A stretch of DNA of 64,000 nucleotides from Ectopseudomonas composti (GTDB lineage Bacteria > Pseudomonadota > Gammaproteobacteria > Pseudomonadales > Pseudomonadaceae): the NCBI RefSeq assembly GCF_001567565.1, contig NZ_LSSW01000033.1, positions 123,443 through 187,442 of the forward strand, given 5' to 3'. Under the pieces are notes generated by a model. It searched no databases. It saw nothing but the letters and a program-made list of their open reading frames with translations, and was not told where the DNA came from. The number at the start of each line of letters is the position of its first letter. Position 1 is the stretch's first letter. The position numbers and the translations under genes are program-made. Below, piece by piece: positions 8,595 through 18,926 of the stretch.

Positions 8595-9542
8595 ATGCGC
8601 GCGATTCCCCTCTACCTTCTCGGCGGTCTGCTGGCGTTGCCAGTACAGGCTGCCGAGGTGCAGGACTTGCTCGGACGCCTCGCTGCGGCTGAGCGTCAAC
8701 AAAGCTTCCAGGGTACGTTCATCTATGAGCGCAACGGGAGTTTCTCCACCCACGCCGTTTGGCATCGCGTGGAGGAGGGGGGCGACGTTCGCGAGCGCCT
8801 TCTGCAGCTCGACGGTCCTGCCCAGGAAGTGCTGAAAGTCGACGGTCAGGCGCAGTGCGTCACCGGCGCTCTGGCCGATGAGATCAGTGAAGGGCAGGCA
8901 TGGCCTGCTCGCCAGCTTGATGCCGAGCAGTTGAGCAACTGGTACGACATTCGCGTCGCGGGTCAATCGCGCATCGCCAACAGGCCGGCGGACGTGCTGG
9001 TGTTGGCTCCCAAGGATCAGCACCGGTATGGCTTCGAGTTGCATCTTGATCGGGAAACCGGTCTGCCGTTGAAGTCCCTGATGCTGAATGAGCGCGGTCA
9101 GCTTCTGGAGCGTTTCCAATTCGCCCAGCTGGATACCACGGCACCTGCCGAAAATGCGATGCAGCCGAGTTCCGCTTGTGTTCCGGTGCGTTTTCGTCAG
9201 GCTGAGAGCATGGCTGAGGGTAGTTGGCGATCGGACTGGTTGCCGCCTGGCTTCACCCTGACCACTGCGCAGTTGCGCCACGGGCCTTCCCCGGATGATT
9301 CCGTCACCTATTTGATGTACGGCGATGGTCTGGCTCGATTCTCGGTTTTTCTCGAGCCGCTGAAAGGTAGCGTTGTCGAAGATGCGCGCAGCCAGCTTGG
9401 GCCGACCGTCGCCGTTTCGCGGCGCATGAGCACCGATTCCGGTGATGTGATGGTCACCGTGGTGGGGGAAATTCCTCTGGGTACTGCCGAACGCATTGCC
9501 TTGTCCATGCGTGCGGGAGTGCCTGCACAGGCTAGCCAATGA
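8595..9542 (+). CDS. mucB: periplasmic negative regulator MucB (RseB)
   Basis: A 315-residue periplasmic protein with a short signal peptide (MRAIPLYLLGGLLALPVQAAE). RseB-family features include the QSFQGTFIYERNGSFSTHAVWHRVE segment of the large lipid-sensing domain and a smaller C-terminal domain (LPPGFTLTTAQLRH...VTYLMYGDGLARFSVFLEP). It binds the periplasmic part of MucA and shields it from proteolysis; lipid or LPS intermediates release it. It starts 15 bases after mucA and overlaps mucC by four bases. Confidence 0.96.
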   Translation: MRAIPLYLLGGLLALPVQAAEVQDLLGRLAAAERQQSFQGTFIYERNGSFSTHAVWHRVEEGGDVRERLLQLDGPAQEVLKVDGQAQCVTGALADEISEGQAWPARQLDAEQLSNWYDIRVAGQSRIANRPADVLVLAPKDQHRYGFELHLDRETGLPLKSLMLNERGQLLERFQFAQLDTTAPAENAMQPSSACVPVRFRQAESMAEGSWRSDWLPPGFTLTTAQLRHGPSPDDSVTYLMYGDGLARFSVFLEPLKGSVVEDARSQLGPTVAVSRRMSTDSGDVMVTVVGEIPLGTAERIALSMRAGVPAQASQ

Positions 9543-9994
9543 TCGAAGAGCAGGGGCGTGTAGTGGCGCTCGAGCCCGGCGCCGTCTGGGTCGAAACGCT
9601 ACGCAAGAGCACCTGCTCGAGTTGCTCGGCCAATGCGGCCTGCGGTCAAGGTCTGATGGACCGCCTGGGTGTTGGTCGGCAGCGCGGTTACGTTCGCGCC
9701 CTCAGTCAAAAGCAGCTGGCAGTGGGCGATACCGTGGTTATCGGTGTGCGCGAAGACCTGCTGGTGCGTAGTTCGCTTCTGGTTTATCTGCTTCCTCTTC
9801 TTGGTCTGTTCGCCGCGTCGCTGCTGGCGGACGGTCTCGGTCTGCCTGAGCCTCTGGTGATTGTCGCCGGCCTGAGTGGTCTGTTTGTCAGTTGGCTGCT
9901 GGTTCGTTGGCGCGCTGCTCGTGTCGCCGAGAACCCCTCGTTGCAACCCGTTGTCCTACGTACGCTGCTGGTGCCGTTGCCAGTGGCGGGTTGA
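9539..9994 (+). CDS. mucC: RseC/MucC family membrane protein
   Basis: A 151-residue inner-membrane protein. The N-terminal cytoplasmic part carries the Cys cluster typical of RseC (Cys26, Cys29 and Cys35 in CSSCSANAACG), followed by two membrane helices around residues 76-120. RseC proteins modulate the sigma-E pathway and, in other bacteria, redox-related processes; the mechanism is unclear. ATGA overlap with mucB and the place before mucD fit the P. aeruginosa operon order. Confidence 0.94.
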   Translation: MIEEQGRVVALEPGAVWVETLRKSTCSSCSANAACGQGLMDRLGVGRQRGYVRALSQKQLAVGDTVVIGVREDLLVRSSLLVYLLPLLGLFAASLLADGLGLPEPLVIVAGLSGLFVSWLLVRWRAARVAENPSLQPVVLRTLLVPLPVAG

Positions 9995-10029
9995 GTGTGT
10001 CCGAGTTTTACATGGGGAGTCGTAGTACG

Positions 10030-11454
10030 ATGAGAAAACTCAAGTCCATTGCGCCGCTGCTGGCAGTTGCCCTGCTCTGGGGGCAAAGTCTGTTGGCCCA
10101 GGCCAGCCTGCCTGATTTCACCAATCTGGTAGAGGAAGCCTCGCCTGCGGTAGTCAATATCAGTACCCGCCAGAAGATGCCTGAGCGCGCCGTTGCCGGT
10201 CAGCCGGGGCTGCCTGATCTCGAGGGCTTGCCTCCGATGTTCCGCCAGTTCTTCGAGCGCAGCATTCCGCAGGCTCCGCGCAATCCCGGTGGTCGCCAGC
10301 GTGAGGCGCAGTCGCTGGGTTCCGGATTCATCATTTCGCCGGACGGCTACATCATGACCAACAATCATGTGGTCGCCGACGCCGACGAGATCATCGTGCG
10401 TCTATCCGATCGCAGTGAGCTCGAAGCAAAGCTGGTGGGTGCCGATCCGCGTAGCGATGTCGCGCTGCTCAAGGTCGAGGGCAAGGATTTGCCTGTGGTG
10501 CGCCTGGGCAAGGCCGATGATCTGAAGGTCGGTGAGTGGGTGCTGGCCATCGGTTCGCCGTTCGGCTTCGATCACTCGGTAACAGCCGGCATCGTCAGCG
10601 CCAAGGGGCGTAACCTGCCGAGCGACAGCTACGTGCCGTTCATCCAGACCGATGTGGCGATCAATCCGGGTAACTCCGGTGGCCCGCTGTTCAACCTGCA
10701 AGGTGAAGTCGTGGGGATCAACTCGCAGATCTTCACCCGTTCCGGTGGCTTCATGGGCTTGTCTTTCGCTATCCCGATGGAAGTGGCCATGCAGGTGGCC
10801 GATCAGCTCAAGGCTGACGGCAAGGTCACTCGCGGTTGGCTCGGCGTGGTGATTCAGGAAGTGAACAAGGATCTGGCCGAGTCCTTTGGTCTGGACAAGC
10901 CGGCTGGTGCGCTGGTCGCGCAGGTGCTGGAAGATGGTCCGGCGGACAAGGGCGGCCTGCAGGTCGGCGACGTCATCCTCAGCCTCAATGGCAAGCCGAT
11001 CATCATGTCGGCAGACCTGCCGCACCTGGTCGGTGGCCTGAAGCCGGGCGAGAAGGCCGAGCTGGATGTCGTGCGTGATGGTTCGCGCAAGAAGCTCAAC
11101 GTCACCGTCGGTACGCTGCCGGAGGAAGGCCAGGAGCTGGCGTCATCCGACTCGGCGCAGGGTGGCGAGCGTAGCAACAACCGTCTGGGCGTCACCGTAG
11201 TGGAGCTGACCGCCGAACAGAAGAAAGGTCTCGACCTGAAAGGCGGTGTGGTGGTCAAGGAAGTGCTCAACGGCCCTGCTGCCATGATCGGCCTGCGTCC
11301 GGGTGACGTGATCACTCATCTGAACAACCAGGCCATCGACTCCACCAACACCTTCAGTCAGGTGGCGCAGGAACTGCCGAAGAATCGTTCGGTGTCCATG
11401 CGTGTGCTGCGTCAGGGGCGTGCCAGCTTCATCACGTTCAAGTTGGCTGAGTAA
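10030..11454 (+). CDS. mucD: periplasmic serine protease MucD (DegP-like)
   Basis: A 474-residue HtrA protease/chaperone that clears misfolded envelope proteins and dampens AlgU. Signal peptide residues 1-26 (ends AQAS). Catalytic triad His113 (NNHVVAD), Asp143 (DPRSDVALLK) and Ser216 (NPGNSGGP). Two PDZ domains follow, near residues 260-350 and 380-470 (RPGDVITHLNNQAI in the second). The ATG at 10030 is preferred to the one at 10012 because GGGGAG sits about 10 bases before it and it gives the family's usual 474 residues. Confidence 0.97.
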   Translation: MRKLKSIAPLLAVALLWGQSLLAQASLPDFTNLVEEASPAVVNISTRQKMPERAVAGQPGLPDLEGLPPMFRQFFERSIPQAPRNPGGRQREAQSLGSGFIISPDGYIMTNNHVVADADEIIVRLSDRSELEAKLVGADPRSDVALLKVEGKDLPVVRLGKADDLKVGEWVLAIGSPFGFDHSVTAGIVSAKGRNLPSDSYVPFIQTDVAINPGNSGGPLFNLQGEVVGINSQIFTRSGGFMGLSFAIPMEVAMQVADQLKADGKVTRGWLGVVIQEVNKDLAESFGLDKPAGALVAQVLEDGPADKGGLQVGDVILSLNGKPIIMSADLPHLVGGLKPGEKAELDVVRDGSRKKLNVTVGTLPEEGQELASSDSAQGGERSNNRLGVTVVELTAEQKKGLDLKGGVVVKEVLNGPAAMIGLRPGDVITHLNNQAIDSTNTFSQVAQELPKNRSVSMRVLRQGRASFITFKLAE

Positions 11455-11467
11455 TACCGGCAACACT

Positions 11468-11497
11468 GAAGAGGGGCGCTTTCAAGCGCCCCTCTTC
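11468..11497 (+). terminator. hairpin ending the algU-mucABCD operon
   Basis: A perfect inverted repeat 13 bases after the mucD stop: GAAGAGGGGCGCTT pairs with AAGCGCCCCTCTTC around a tiny loop. It is followed by GTATCT, a poor U-tract, so termination strength is uncertain but the stem is very stable. Confidence 0.8.
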
Positions 11498-11604
11498 GTA
11501 TCTGCCCTGCGCTGCGCGGACGTGACGCGGTCGCGAGGGATCGGGTACAATCCGCGGCTATTTTCGGCAAGCGTCTTGCCCGTGCCCTCTTCGAGTGTTG
11601 ATCT

Positions 11605-13404
11605 GTGAGTGACCTGAGTCATATCCGCAATTTTTCCATCATTGCCCACATTGACCACGGCAAGTCCACCTTGGCTGACCGTTTCATCCAAATGTGCGGC
11701 GGCCTCACCGCGCGTGAAATGGAGGCGCAGGTCCTGGATTCCATGGACCTGGAGCGTGAGCGCGGTATCACCATCAAGGCCCACAGCGTCACGCTTCACT
11801 ACAAGGCGCAGGACGGCAAGACCTACCAACTGAACTTCATCGATACCCCCGGTCACGTCGACTTCACCTATGAAGTCAGCCGCTCCCTGGCCGCCTGCGA
11901 AGGCGCGCTGCTGGTGGTCGATGCCGGTCAGGGCGTCGAGGCGCAGTCGGTCGCCAACTGCTACACCGCCATCGAGCAGGGCCTGGAGGTCATGCCGGTG
12001 CTGAACAAGATGGACCTGCCGCAGGCCGATCCGGATCGCGTCAAGGACGAGATCGAGAAGATCATCGGCATCGACGCCACTGACGCGGTGGCGTGCAGCG
12101 CCAAGAGCGGCATGGGCGTGGACGAGGTGCTCGAGCGCCTGGTGCATACCATCCCCGCGCCGGTCGGCGAGATCGATGCGCCGCTGCAGGCGCTGATCAT
12201 CGACTCCTGGTTCGATAACTACCTGGGCGTGGTGTCGCTGGTGCGCGTGCGCCAGGGGCGTGTGAAGAAGGGCGACAAGATTCTGGTCAAGTCCACCGGC
12301 AAGGTGCACCTGGTCGACAGCGTCGGCGTATTCACCCCGAAACACACCGCAACTGCCGATCTCAAGGCGGGTGAAGTGGGCTTCATCATTGGCAGCATCA
12401 AGGATATTCACGGTGCGCCGGTCGGTGACACCCTGACCCTGTCCTCGACGCCTGAGGTCGAAGTGCTGCCTGGCTTCAAGAAGATCCAGCCGCAGGTCTA
12501 TGCGGGTCTGTTCCCGGTCAGCTCCGATGATTTCGAGGACTTTCGCGATGCTCTGCAGAAGCTGACCCTGAACGACTCGTCGCTGCAGTACGCGCCGGAG
12601 AGCTCCGATGCGCTGGGCTTCGGCTTCCGTTGCGGCTTCCTCGGCATGCTGCATATGGAAATCATCCAGGAGCGCCTGGAGCGCGAGTACGACCTGGACC
12701 TGATCACCACTGCGCCGAGCGTGATCTACGAGATCGAACTCAAGACCGGTGAAATCATCACCGTCGACAACCCCTCCAAGCTGCCGGACGCCGCGGCGGT
12801 CGCCGATTTCCGCGAGCCGATCGTCACCGCGACCATCCTGGTTCCGCAGGAGCATCTGGGTAACGTCATCACTCTGTGCATCGAGAAGCGTGGCGTACAG
12901 CGCGACATGCAGTTCCTCGGCAGCCAGGTGCAGGTGCGTTACGACATGCCGATGAACGAAGTGGTGCTGGACTTCTTCGACCGCTTGAAGTCGACCAGCC
13001 GCGGTTATGCGTCGCTGGACTATCATTTCGATCGCTACCAGTCTGCCAACCTGGTCAAATTGGACGTACTGATCAATGGTGACAAGGTCGATGCCCTGGC
13101 ATTGATCGTGCACCGTGATAACGCAGCCTATAAAGGGCGTGCGTTGACCGAGAAGATGAAGGAACTGATTCCTCGGCAGATGTTCGATGTGGCGATCCAG
13201 GCAGCCATTGGCGGCCAGATCATCGCGCGGACCACTGTCAAGGCGCTCAGAAAGAACGTACTGGCCAAATGTTACGGTGGCGACGTGAGCCGTAAGAAGA
13301 AGCTGCTCGAGAAGCAGAAGGCCGGTAAGAAACGCATGAAGCAGGTCGGTAACGTGGAAATTCCACAAGAAGCCTTCCTTGCTGTGCTCAGGTTGGATAG
13401 CTAA
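11605..13404 (+). CDS. lepA: elongation factor 4 (LepA)
   Basis: A 599-residue translational GTPase that acts on ribosomes, proposed to back-translocate or assist 30S biogenesis. The G1 motif AHIDHGKST is at residues 14-22, the switch region has RERGITIKA, G3 is DTPGH and G4 is NKMD. The C-terminal LepA-specific domain ends GGDVSRKKKLLEKQKAGKKRMKQVG, as usual. GTG start at 11605 gives the normal length. lepB follows 6 bases after the stop, so lepA-lepB are one transcription unit. Confidence 0.98.
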   Translation: MSDLSHIRNFSIIAHIDHGKSTLADRFIQMCGGLTAREMEAQVLDSMDLERERGITIKAHSVTLHYKAQDGKTYQLNFIDTPGHVDFTYEVSRSLAACEGALLVVDAGQGVEAQSVANCYTAIEQGLEVMPVLNKMDLPQADPDRVKDEIEKIIGIDATDAVACSAKSGMGVDEVLERLVHTIPAPVGEIDAPLQALIIDSWFDNYLGVVSLVRVRQGRVKKGDKILVKSTGKVHLVDSVGVFTPKHTATADLKAGEVGFIIGSIKDIHGAPVGDTLTLSSTPEVEVLPGFKKIQPQVYAGLFPVSSDDFEDFRDALQKLTLNDSSLQYAPESSDALGFGFRCGFLGMLHMEIIQERLEREYDLDLITTAPSVIYEIELKTGEIITVDNPSKLPDAAAVADFREPIVTATILVPQEHLGNVITLCIEKRGVQRDMQFLGSQVQVRYDMPMNEVVLDFFDRLKSTSRGYASLDYHFDRYQSANLVKLDVLINGDKVDALALIVHRDNAAYKGRALTEKMKELIPRQMFDVAIQAAIGGQIIARTTVKALRKNVLAKCYGGDVSRKKKLLEKQKAGKKRMKQVGNVEIPQEAFLAVLRLDS

Positions 13405-13410
13405 GGCTCT

Positions 13411-14265
13411 ATGTCGATCAATTTCCCGCTTCTGTTGGTTATCGCGGTCGCCGTTTGCGGCTTCCTGGCCCTGATCGATCTGATTCTGCTGGCTCCGCGC
13501 CGCCGTGCGGCGATTGCGGCGTACCAGGGGCGGGTCGACGATCCCGACGACCGGGTGCTGGAGCGCCTGAGCAAGGAGCCCTTGCTGGTCGAGTACGGCA
13601 AGTCCTTCTTCCCGGTACTGGCCATCGTGCTGGTATTGCGTTCGTTCCTGGTCGAGCCGTTCCAGATTCCTTCCGGGTCGATGAAGCCGACCCTGGAAGT
13701 GGGCGATTTCATTCTGGTGAACAAGTTCGCCTACGGCATTCGCCTGCCGGTGATCGATCAGAAGATCATCGAGGTGGACAACCCGCAGCGCGGCGATGTC
13801 ATGGTGTTCCGCTACCCCAGCGATCCGAGCATCAACTACATCAAGCGCGTGGTCGGTCTGCCGGGTGATCGCATCGAGTACACCCAGGGCAAGCGCCTGT
13901 TGATCAATGGTGAGCCGGTCGCCGAGAAGCTGATCGGCGAAGAGCCTGGCAGCCTGGGCAGCGCGACGCTCTATCAGGAGCGCCTGGGTCAGGTCGAGCA
14001 CACCATCCGCAAGGAAATGACCCGCATGCGCCGCGACCCTGGCGGCCAATGGGTGGTGCCTGAAGGGCACTACTTCATGATGGGCGACAACCGTGACAAC
14101 TCCAACGACAGCCGTTACTGGCGTGATCGTCATATCCCTCAGGAGCTGTGGGGCATGGTCCCGGACGATCATATCGTCGGCAAGGCCTTCGCCATCTGGA
14201 TGAGCTGGCCGGAGCCCAAGACCAGCAATCTGCCCAATTTCTCTCGGGTCGGCCTGATTCATTGA
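13411..14265 (+). CDS. lepB: signal peptidase I
   Basis: A 284-residue inner-membrane protease that removes signal peptides from exported proteins. Two N-terminal membrane segments (about residues 5-27 and 66-80) precede the catalytic Ser90 (IPSGSMKPTL) and Lys145 (YIKRVVGLPGD). The box GDNRDNSNDSRYW is present. Numbering of the catalytic pair is practically that of E. coli LepB. It follows lepA by 6 bases and precedes a DUF4845 protein and rnc. Confidence 0.98.
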   Translation: MSINFPLLLVIAVAVCGFLALIDLILLAPRRRAAIAAYQGRVDDPDDRVLERLSKEPLLVEYGKSFFPVLAIVLVLRSFLVEPFQIPSGSMKPTLEVGDFILVNKFAYGIRLPVIDQKIIEVDNPQRGDVMVFRYPSDPSINYIKRVVGLPGDRIEYTQGKRLLINGEPVAEKLIGEEPGSLGSATLYQERLGQVEHTIRKEMTRMRRDPGGQWVVPEGHYFMMGDNRDNSNDSRYWRDRHIPQELWGMVPDDHIVGKAFAIWMSWPEPKTSNLPNFSRVGLIH

Positions 14266-14352
14266 GCACTGGTGCGCTGTTCAATACAGCGCCGCAGGCT
14301 ATAAATAGTCTACGCCGCAAGGCTTCAACTAGACCGTCTATTGGGGATACAC

Positions 14353-14730
14353 ATGACTTTCGCGCGCTCGCAGCAGGGGCTTTCGATTCTGGGTTGGCTG
14401 GTGGTTCTGGCCGTGGTGGCGTTCTTCGCCAGTACGGCGTTCAAGGTGCTGCCGCATTACATGGACTACATGTCCATGGAGAAGATCATCACTTCGGTGG
14501 AAACCGACAAGGCAGCGGACGTGCGTACCGTTGGTGAGTTTTACAACCATGTGAGTAAGGGCATGCAGGTCAACAACATTCGTGACCTGAACATGCGCGA
14601 CGCTCTGCAGGTCAAGGTGGAGAACAATGAATTTCTGGTCCACCTCAAATATGAAAAACGCGAGCCACTGATCGAGAACCTCGACCTGGTGGTGAATTTC
14701 GACAAAGAATTTCGTGTACGGATGCCGTGA
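14353..14730 (+). CDS. DUF4845 family small membrane protein
   Basis: A 125-residue protein with one N-terminal membrane helix (about residues 9-30, QQGLSILGWLVVLAVVAFFASTA), resembling a pilin-like leader segment, and a soluble domain with a YMDYMSMEKII segment. This family lies between lepB and rnc in many Pseudomonas; its function is unknown. ATG 14353 is chosen over TTG 14341. The stop overlaps the rnc start by four bases, implying co-translation. Confidence 0.88.
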   Translation: MTFARSQQGLSILGWLVVLAVVAFFASTAFKVLPHYMDYMSMEKIITSVETDKAADVRTVGEFYNHVSKGMQVNNIRDLNMRDALQVKVENNEFLVHLKYEKREPLIENLDLVVNFDKEFRVRMP

Positions 14731-15416
14731 CTGCCAATCTGTCCCGCCTCGAGCGCAAGCTCGGCTATAGCTTCAAGGACCAGGACCTGATGGTCCTGGC
14801 TCTGACCCATCGCAGTTTCGCCGGCCGCAACAATGAGCGGCTGGAATTTCTCGGTGATGCCATCCTCAACTTCGTAGCCGGTGAGGCGCTGTTCGAGCGC
14901 TTCCCGCAGGCCCGTGAAGGCCAGTTGTCGCGCCTGCGCGCACGCCTGGTCAAGGGCGAGACGCTGGCCGTTCTGGCGCGCGGTTTCGAGCTGGGCGAAT
15001 ACCTGCGCCTGGGCTCCGGTGAACTGAAAAGCGGCGGTTTTCGTCGCGAGTCGATCCTGGCCGATGCGCTCGAAGCGCTGATCGGCGCCATCTATCTGGA
15101 TGCCGGTATGGATGCCGCGCGCGAGCGTGTGCTGGACTGGTTGACCGGCGAGCTGAATGGCCTGACCCTGGTCGACACCAACAAGGATCCGAAAACGCGT
15201 CTGCAGGAGTTTCTCCAGTCGCGTGCCTGCGAGCTGCCTCGTTACGAGGTGGTGGACGTTCAGGGCGACCCGCACTGCCGAACCTTCATGGTCGAGTGCC
15301 AGGTGTCCCTGCTCAATGAAAAGACCCTGGGCCAGGGCGGCAGCCGGCGTATCGCCGAGCAGGTCGCTGCGGCTGCGGCACTGATCGCCCTTGGGGTGGA
15401 GAATGGCAATGACTGA
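14727..15416 (+). CDS. rnc: ribonuclease III
   Basis: A 229-residue double-strand-specific endoribonuclease that processes rRNA precursors and structured mRNAs. The signature NERLEFLGDAIL holds acidic active-site residues Glu40 and Asp44; a second acidic pair lies at Asp113 and Glu116 in ADALEALIGAIYLD. The C-terminal dsRNA-binding domain (KTRLQEFLQSRACELPRYEV to GQGGSRRIAEQVAAAAAL) is complete. GTG start inside the preceding stop; its 3' end overlaps the start of era by 8 bases, the standard rnc-era coupling. Confidence 0.98.
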   Translation: MTANLSRLERKLGYSFKDQDLMVLALTHRSFAGRNNERLEFLGDAILNFVAGEALFERFPQAREGQLSRLRARLVKGETLAVLARGFELGEYLRLGSGELKSGGFRRESILADALEALIGAIYLDAGMDAARERVLDWLTGELNGLTLVDTNKDPKTRLQEFLQSRACELPRYEVVDVQGDPHCRTFMVECQVSLLNEKTLGQGGSRRIAEQVAAAAALIALGVENGND

Positions 15417-16311
15417 TGCACCTGTGACCCGTTGCGGCTACGTCGCCATCGTCGGCCGGCCCAACGTGGGCAAGTCGACGCTGCTCAACCACATCCTCGG
15501 GCAGAAGCTGGCGATCACCTCGCGCAAGCCACAGACCACCCGCCACAATATGCTCGGGATCAAGACCGAGGGCGAGATCCAGGCCGTCTACGTCGATACG
15601 CCTGGTCTGCACAAGCACAATGACAAGGCGCTCAACCGCTACATGAACCGCAGCGCCACCACGGCGCTGAAGGACGTCGATGTCGTGGTGTTCGTGGTCG
15701 ACCGCATGCGCTGGACCGACGAGGATCAGCTGGTGCTGGAGAAGGTGCAGCACGTCAAGTGCCCGATCCTGCTGGCGGTGAACAAGGCGGATCGCCTGGA
15801 AGACAAGAGCGAGCTGCTGCCGCACCTGAACTGGCTGGCCGAGCAACTGCCGCAGGCCGAGATCGTGCCGATCTCCGCGTTGCAGGGGCAGAACCTCGAT
15901 ACCCTGGAGAAACTGGTGGGTGAGCACCTGCCGGAGTCCGAGCATTTCTATCCGGAAGATCAGATCACCGACCGCTCCAGCCGCTTCCTGGCTGCCGAGC
16001 TGATTCGCGAAAAGATCATGCGCCAGCTCGGAGCCGAGTTGCCGTACCAGATCACCGTGGAGATCGAGGAATTCAAGCAGGAAGGTCGCATCCTGCACAT
16101 CCACGGCCTGATCCTGGTGGAGCGCGACGGGCAGAAGAAGATCATCATCGGCGACAAGGGCGAGCGCATCAAACGCATCGGCCAGGACGCGCGCAAGGAC
16201 ATGGAGACCATGTTCGACTCCAAGGTGATGCTCAACCTCTGGGTCAAGGTCAAAGGCGGCTGGTCCGATGACGAGCGCGCCCTGCGTTCACTGGGTTATC
16301 TGGATCTGTAG
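15409..16311 (+). CDS. era: GTPase Era
   Basis: A 300-residue GTPase that binds the 3' end of 16S rRNA and is required for 30S maturation. P-loop GRPNVGKS at residues 16-23, DTPGLHK for G3 and NKAD for G4; the C-terminal KH domain contains GRILHIHGLILVERDGQKKI and GDKGERIKRIG. ATG codons at 15403 and 15409 are both possible; 15409 is preferred for its spacing from the GGTGGAG-like site and the family N-terminus. recO follows 51 bases downstream. Confidence 0.97.
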   Translation: MTDAPVTRCGYVAIVGRPNVGKSTLLNHILGQKLAITSRKPQTTRHNMLGIKTEGEIQAVYVDTPGLHKHNDKALNRYMNRSATTALKDVDVVVFVVDRMRWTDEDQLVLEKVQHVKCPILLAVNKADRLEDKSELLPHLNWLAEQLPQAEIVPISALQGQNLDTLEKLVGEHLPESEHFYPEDQITDRSSRFLAAELIREKIMRQLGAELPYQITVEIEEFKQEGRILHIHGLILVERDGQKKIIIGDKGERIKRIGQDARKDMETMFDSKVMLNLWVKVKGGWSDDERALRSLGYLDL

Positions 16312-16362
16312 GGTTCGCTTCGCGCACCTTCTCATGACCTTCTCCAGGCGGTTGCCATCTTC

Positions 16363-17044
16363 ATGACTCACGCCGCCTACGTACTGCATAGCCGCCCCTA
16401 CAAGGAAAGCAGCGCCCTGGTGGACTTCTTCACCACGCAGGGGCGTTTGCGCGCGGTGCTGCGCGCCGCGCGCGGCAAGGTCGGCAGTATTGCCCGGCCG
16501 TTCGCGCCGCTTGAACTGGAACTGCGCGGGCGTGGTGAACTGAAGACCGTCGGCCGTCTGGAAAGCGCCGGTATCCCGCTACTGCTGAGTGGTGAGGCGC
16601 TGTTTTCCGGACTCTATCTCAATGAACTGCTGATCCGCCTGCTGCCGGTCGAGGATCCCCATCCGCTGATGCTCGAGCACTATGGCCTCACCTTGCAGGC
16701 GCTGGCCGCCGGTCGGCCACTTGAGCCATTGCTGCGTGCATTCGAATGGCGCCTGCTGGACGAGCTGGGCTATGGTTTCGCCCTGGATCGTGACCAGCAT
16801 GATCAGCCCATCGACCCAACGGCACTGTATCGCTGGCAGCAGGACATCGGCCTGGTGCCGGTGATACAACTGCAGCCCGGCGTTTTCCAAGGCCGGGAAC
16901 TGCTGGCCATGGCCGAAGCCGACTGGCAGACGCCGGGCGCGCTGGCTGCGGCCAAGCGCCTGATGCGCCAGGCACTGGCACCCCATCTCGGCGGCAGACC
17001 CTTGGTCAGCCGCGAACTTTTCATGACGCTCAAGGAGTCCAAGC

Positions 17045-17052
<8 letters not shown>
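16363..17052 (+). CDS. recO: DNA repair protein RecO
   Basis: A 229-residue recombination mediator that, with RecR, loads RecA onto SSB-coated single-stranded DNA. The N-terminal OB-fold is recognisable (AAYVLHSRPYKESSALVDFFT, RAVLRAARG, PFAPLELELRGRGELKTV) and the rest is the helical domain. Length is normal. Its end overlaps pdxJ by 8 bases. The order rnc-era-recO-pdxJ is the common gamma-proteobacterial housekeeping cluster. Confidence 0.96.
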
Positions 17053-17791
<739 letters not shown>

Positions 17792-17924
17792 TGGCAGGCG
17801 CGCACTGCGCCGCATAACGTTATGTCGCCGATCAACTCTCGCTCGGACGCTGACTTCTCGTAGGCTGTGCTGCGCGCACCAAGCAGGCACCGCGGTATTC
17901 CCGGTGCGCACGGCGCACCCCTAC
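17792..17924. repeat. hairpin-rich spacer between convergent pdxJ and LysR genes
   Basis: Contains the palindrome CATAACGTTATG at 17813-17824 and a GGTGCGC/GCGCACC hairpin at 17903-17919. The second shares the phrase GCAGGCACCGCG and GTGCGC-type stems with the hairpin at 23018-23048, so both look like copies of a dispersed intergenic repeat. They may double as terminators for the convergent genes. Confidence 0.5.
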
Positions 17925-18809
17925 TTAGCCTTGCGCGAAGGCCTGGATCATCTGCGTGGCGAGCGCCGTGATGGCATCGTTGCTCGAGTGACCGCGAATC
18001 AGCTTGATATGGTAATTGCCCAGTGGTGGCAAGCCGTGCTCGGCACTCAGGCGGCGTAGCGGTGGTTTGACCAGGCTGCGCGGGAAGGGGGCGATGGCCA
18101 GGTCTGCGGTCATCGCCGCTTCCTGGCCGGCACACTGTTCGCAGGAATAGGCGATACGGTAGTTCATGCCTTGCCGATCCAGTGCATCGAGTGCCGTTCG
18201 CCGCCAGGGGCAACCAGGGCTGGCCAGGGCCAGCGGCAAGGGCGAACGCTGTATGGCCAGGCCTCCTTCACGTCCAGCCCAGACCAGTTCCTCGGTATAG
18301 ATGATTTCGCCGCGCGAGTCGTCCAGACCATCGTTGCCGGCGTTGATCAAGGTCAGATCCAGCTCGCCGGCATCCAGCTTGGCCACCAGCTCCACGCTGC
18401 GTCCGACGTTAACCTCGACCTCCACGGCCGGATGGCTGCGGGCGAACAGGGTCAATACGCCGGGCAGCACGCGGTCGCCGATATCGTTCGGTGTACCAAA
18501 GCGCACGCGGCCGGTCAGTGCGGGGGTCAGAAAGCGGGATACCGCTTCTTCGTTGAGCTTTAGCAGGCGCCTGGCGTAACCCAGCAGCATCTCGCCCTCG
18601 GAGGTCAGTTGCACACGCCTGGCCTCACGGGTGAACAGGCGCTGGCCGAGGGTTTCCTCCAGGCGCTTGATCTGCAGGCTGATGGCCGCCGTGCTGCGAA
18701 ACACCTGTGCAGCCGTGCGAGTAAAGCTGCCGCTGTCGGCGATGGCGACGAAGGTGCGCAGTACATCGCTTTCGAGAAGCGGCAAGACGGAGGGAGCTGG
18801 CGCGTTCAT
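17925..18809 (-). CDS. LysR-family transcriptional regulator
   Basis: A 294-residue regulator: winged HTH at residues about 14-72 (VLRTFVAIADSGSFTRTAAQ, SLQIKRLEETLGQRLFTR) and a substrate-binding-like effector domain (GRVRFGTPNDIGDRVLPGVL, CPWRRTALDALD). The WR pair and the LrhA-like effector sequence recall the LrhA/PecT/HexA subgroup. It is divergent from the small gene at 18927, its most probable target, with a 117-base AT-rich intergenic stretch that likely contains both promoters. Inducer unknown. Confidence 0.93.
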   Translation of the reverse strand: MNAPAPSVLPLLESDVLRTFVAIADSGSFTRTAAQVFRSTAAISLQIKRLEETLGQRLFTREARRVQLTSEGEMLLGYARRLLKLNEEAVSRFLTPALTGRVRFGTPNDIGDRVLPGVLTLFARSHPAVEVEVNVGRSVELVAKLDAGELDLTLINAGNDGLDDSRGEIIYTEELVWAGREGGLAIQRSPLPLALASPGCPWRRTALDALDRQGMNYRIAYSCEQCAGQEAAMTADLAIAPFPRSLVKPPLRRLSAEHGLPPLGNYHIKLIRGHSSNDAITALATQMIQAFAQG

Positions 18810-18926
18810 AATCGTTAAATATTTCTTAACTCATTGTTTGGTATTTGTCGTTTGATTGAACGATAGGCGCGTTTCATTCTGAGCGCAAGCCCGGTACGGA
18901 CCGGCAGTGCAGAGGGAGGAAAAGCC

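Noticed and set aside
11482..14262. 926-codon leftward open frame across lepA and lepB
   Set aside because: Antisense to two certain genes; rich in His, Gln, Asp and Arg as expected for the complement of high-GC codons. No family match.
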